From Candidatus Hydrogenedentota bacterium (lineage in GTDB: Bacteria > Hydrogenedentota > Hydrogenedentia > Hydrogenedentales > SLHB01): a DNA stretch of 7,032 bases. Positions within the stretch are counted from its first letter, which is position 1, and each line of letters starts with the position of its first letter. Position numbers and translations under genes: made by a program. The DNA is taken from contig JAHDWY010000240.1 in the NCBI GenBank assembly GCA_023384315.1, forward strand, positions 1-7,032, given 5' to 3'. Positions 5,587 through 7,032 of the stretch are shown one piece after another. The notes under the pieces were generated by a model, which saw only the letters and a program-made list of their open reading frames with translations, searched no databases and was not told the DNA's origin.

Positions 5587-5615
5587 ACTCTAATCACAGC
5601 GATGCACGCAGTCAA
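5587..5615 (-). promoter_or_regulatory. Candidate sigma70-type promoter for ilvE
   Basis: Minus strand TTGACT (5615-5610) matches the -35 consensus at 5 of 6 bases, followed by an exact 17-bp spacer and TAGAGT (5592-5587), 4 of 6 for the -10 box. Transcription would start near 5580, leaving a leader of about 140 nt before the ilvE ATG. Position in the divergent intergenic region supports it. Sigma preferences of the host are unknown. Confidence 0.5.
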
Positions 5616-5643
5616 TTTGCCGGTGCTCCGCTTCCGGCCAATT

Positions 5644-5673
5644 TTGACCCTTCCCGTCACAAACCAGTAAACT
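5644..5673 (+). promoter_or_regulatory. Weak candidate promoter for the DegT-type aminotransferase
   Basis: TTGACC (5644-5649) resembles a -35 box (5 of 6) and TAAACT (5668-5673) a poor -10 box with an 18-bp spacer, about 20-30 bp before the ribosome site at 5692-5698. The location is right but the -10 match is weak. Confidence 0.3.
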
Positions 5674-5706
5674 TCAGCGGGGTTTTTCATCAAAGGAGAA
5701 ATTTTC

Positions 5707-6570
5707 ATGTCCACCGTTTCCACGTCGCCGCTTGCTTCAAAAGGGGGTGCCCCGGTTCGTTCCGCTGAGAAGGCCTGGCCGAAGTGGCCGATTTTCGACG
5801 ACTTGGAACGGAAGGCGCTAATGGACGTGTTGGAAAGCGGGAATTGGTTTCTCAGCGACCGCGTCGTCCAGTTTGAGAAGGAGTACGCGGCGTTCCAGGA
5901 CGCCAAGTACTGCGTTGCCGTGAATAGCGGCACGGCGGCCCTGGAAATCATGCTCCAAGCCTTGGGTGTGGGGCACGGCGATGAAGTCATTGTGCCGCCG
6001 TATACCTTCGTGGCAACGGCGAGCGCGGTACTGCGCGTGGGCGCGGAAGTGACTTTCGTGGACGTGGACGAGACCTGGAACCTGAACCCGGACCGCATCG
6101 AAGCCGCCATCACGGAACGTACGAAAGCCATCATCCCGGTGCATTTTGCGAGCGCCGTCGCCGATATGGATCGGATCAACGCCATTGCTGAGAAGCATGG
6201 CATCGCGGTCATCGAGGATGCCTGCCATTCCTGGGGCTCCAAGTGGAAGGGCAAAGGCACCGGCGCGCTCGGCAAGGGGGGAGCGTTCAGTTTCCAGATG
6301 TCGAAGAACATCACGGCCGGCGAAGGCGGTGTGATTGTCACGGACGATGAGGACTTCGGCGATTTGTGCCGGTCCATCTCGAACTGCGGCCGCCACAAGG
6401 GCGCGGCATGGTACGAACACACCGAAGTGGGGACGAACGCGCGCATGGGCGAATTTGGCGCGGCGGTTCTGAGCGCACAACTCACGCGCCTGGAAGCGCA
6501 GACCCTTTTCTCAACGAGCGTCTATCCGCCATCGAAGGCATCACGCCGCAACCCGGCGATCCCCGCATGA
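5707..6570 (+). CDS. DegT/DnrJ/EryC1/StrS aminotransferase, N-terminal two thirds (frameshifted)
   Basis: PLP aminotransferase of the nucleotide-sugar/AHBA-type family, which aminates keto-sugars for cell-surface glycans or natural products. Good family sequence runs from residue about 25 to 266: SGNWFLSDRV, VNSGTAALEIMLQALGVG (72-89), VIVPPYTFVATASAVL (94-109), VIEDACHSWGS with Asp171 contacting PLP, and SFQMSKNITAGEGG with PLP-binding Lys200. The start has an excellent ribosome site AAAGGAG (5692-5698), eight bases before the ATG. After LTRLEAQT (259-266) the frame turns to unrelated sequence and stops at 6568-6570, while true family sequence continues in another frame from about 6507. The intact protein would be near 400 aa, the family norm. 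This fragment lacks the C-terminal domain and is probably inactive alone. Sugar substrate cannot be told. Confidence 0.9.
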   Translation: MSTVSTSPLASKGGAPVRSAEKAWPKWPIFDDLERKALMDVLESGNWFLSDRVVQFEKEYAAFQDAKYCVAVNSGTAALEIMLQALGVGHGDEVIVPPYTFVATASAVLRVGAEVTFVDVDETWNLNPDRIEAAITERTKAIIPVHFASAVADMDRINAIAEKHGIAVIEDACHSWGSKWKGKGTGALGKGGAFSFQMSKNITAGEGGVIVTDDEDFGDLCRSISNCGRHKGAAWYEHTEVGTNARMGEFGAAVLSAQLTRLEAQTLFSTSVYPPSKASRRNPAIPA

Positions 6571-6896
6571 CGCGGCGCGCTTATCATCTATACGGCATGA
6601 AGATCGACCCGGAGAAGTTCGGCTGCTCGCGCGACCAGATCGTCGAAGCGGCCAAGGCGGAGGGGCTCCCCTGCGGCGGCGGCTACATTCGCCCCTTGCA
6701 CAAACAGCCGGTTTTCCTGAACCGCAAGAGCGGGCCGGATTATAGGAAGGTGTCGTGTCCGGTCGCGGAAGACATGTGTGACCGCAGCGTCATCTGGTTC
6801 ACCCATCCCCTCCTGCTCGGAACAGAACAGGATATGCAGGACATCGTCGATATTTTCGCCAAGATCAAGGAACACGCCGGGGAGTTGGCGCAGTAA
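6567..6896 (+). CDS. DegT-type aminotransferase, C-terminal fragment in shifted frame
   Basis: The remaining C-terminal part of the same gene. Family-like sequence in this frame begins at about 6507 (FLNERLSAIEGITPQPGDPR, before any start codon) and continues MTRRAYHLYGMKIDPEKF, GLPCGGGYIRPLHKQPVF, VAEDMCDRSVIWFTHPLLLG and a final helix to the TAA at 6894-6896. The first ATG in this frame, at 6567, overlaps the TGA of the upstream fragment as ATGA, so a gene caller would give a 109-aa protein here. It lacks the PLP-binding domain and cannot be an enzyme by itself. It is followed by an intrinsic terminator. The simplest reading is one broken or mis-assembled gene covering 5707-6896. Confidence 0.8.
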   Translation: MTRRAYHLYGMKIDPEKFGCSRDQIVEAAKAEGLPCGGGYIRPLHKQPVFLNRKSGPDYRKVSCPVAEDMCDRSVIWFTHPLLLGTEQDMQDIVDIFAKIKEHAGELAQ

Positions 6897-6956
6897 CACG
6901 GGATGTCCCCCGAGAACTCTACTTGCAACGTGCTTACAGGATACTCTCTGTGGAGT

Positions 6957-6991
6957 GCGGCCACGCCCCAGCGTGGCTGCTTTGTCTTTGT
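6957..6991 (+). terminator. Rho-independent terminator after the DegT-type gene
   Basis: GCGGCCACGC (6957-6966), a CCCA loop, and GCGTGGCTGC (6971-6980) form a 10-bp GC-rich stem with one G-U pair, followed directly by the T-rich tail tttgtctttgt (6981-6991). It lies 61 bp after the stop codon on the same strand. The reverse strand has no T-run on the other side, so it acts in the plus direction. Confidence 0.72.
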
Positions 6992-7032
6992 ATCGGCACT
7001 ATGTCCTAAGAATCTCAATACCATTCAGAATG

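Noticed and set aside
5582..5591. Minus-strand AGAGTGGTAC resembling the start of a T-box antiterminator motif upstream of ilvE
   Set aside because: Only ten bases match and the following ACCGCG is not in place. The sequence overlaps the predicted -10 region, and there is no room for a specificity stem without running into the divergent gene.
5364..6485. Long minus-strand open frame (373 codons) antisense to the DegT-type gene
   Set aside because: It is the shadow of a well-supported plus-strand enzyme, is rich in Ser/Arg/Pro with no domain pattern, has no ribosome site, and overlaps the ilvE start in another frame.
6496..6515. Programmed ribosomal frameshift joining the two DegT-type frames
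   Set aside because: No classic slippery heptamer with a downstream structure is evident, and joining the frames still lacks about seven residues expected by the family, which points to a deletion.

Overview
The window carries the left-pointing (minus-strand) part of a bacterial microcompartment (BMC) locus, followed by a branched-chain amino acid aminotransferase and, on the plus strand, a broken DegT-type sugar aminotransferase. The DNA is GC-rich. Its gaps hold short 7-bp and 9-bp tandem repeats and a palindrome-bearing inverted repeat. Repeats of this look are familiar from uncultured Planctomycetes-like and Hydrogenedentota-like genomes. The shell proteins most resemble those of Haliangium ochraceum and the Planctomycetes/Verrucomicrobia compartments. 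I therefore infer an uncultured soil, aquatic or sediment bacterium of that sort, but phylum placement is weak without a search.

Layout in minus-strand transcription order. ilvE (5439 to 4507) has a plausible sigma70-type promoter and a leader of about 140 nt. After a 144-bp gap comes a stacked-trimer shell protein, BMC-T(D) (4362 to 3745), then a hexamer shell protein, BMC-H (3641 to 3336). Next is a gap of about 190 bp with a perfect 36-bp inverted repeat, then a pentamer vertex protein, BMC-P (3141 to 2845). A CPBP-family intramembrane protease (2855 to 2037) follows, then a PduP-like CoA-acylating aldehyde dehydrogenase (2040 to 706). After a repeat-rich 207-bp gap, a PduT-like trimer shell protein, BMC-T (498 leftwards), runs off the left edge. 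BMC-P, the protease and the dehydrogenase overlap end to end, so they are probably translationally coupled.

Together these genes supply all three geometric shell classes (hexamer, trimer/stacked trimer, pentamer) plus the core enzyme of a metabolosome, which converts an aldehyde to its acyl-CoA inside the shell. The signature enzyme that makes the aldehyde, the phosphotransacylase and the alcohol dehydrogenase are not in the window, so the substrate is unknown. From memory, the shell gene order (single trimer, pentamer, hexamer, stacked trimer) parallels the H. ochraceum cluster Hoch_5812-5816, whose function is also unresolved. The most unusual points are the membrane protease inside the shell operon and an aldehyde dehydrogenase with no visible encapsulation peptide.

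On the plus strand, the DegT/DnrJ/EryC1/StrS aminotransferase (5707-6896) has a strong ribosome binding site and ends before a good intrinsic terminator (6957-6991). Its reading frame is broken near 6502-6508 by what looks like a deletion of about 22 nt. No RNA genes, CRISPR arrays or transposase genes were seen.
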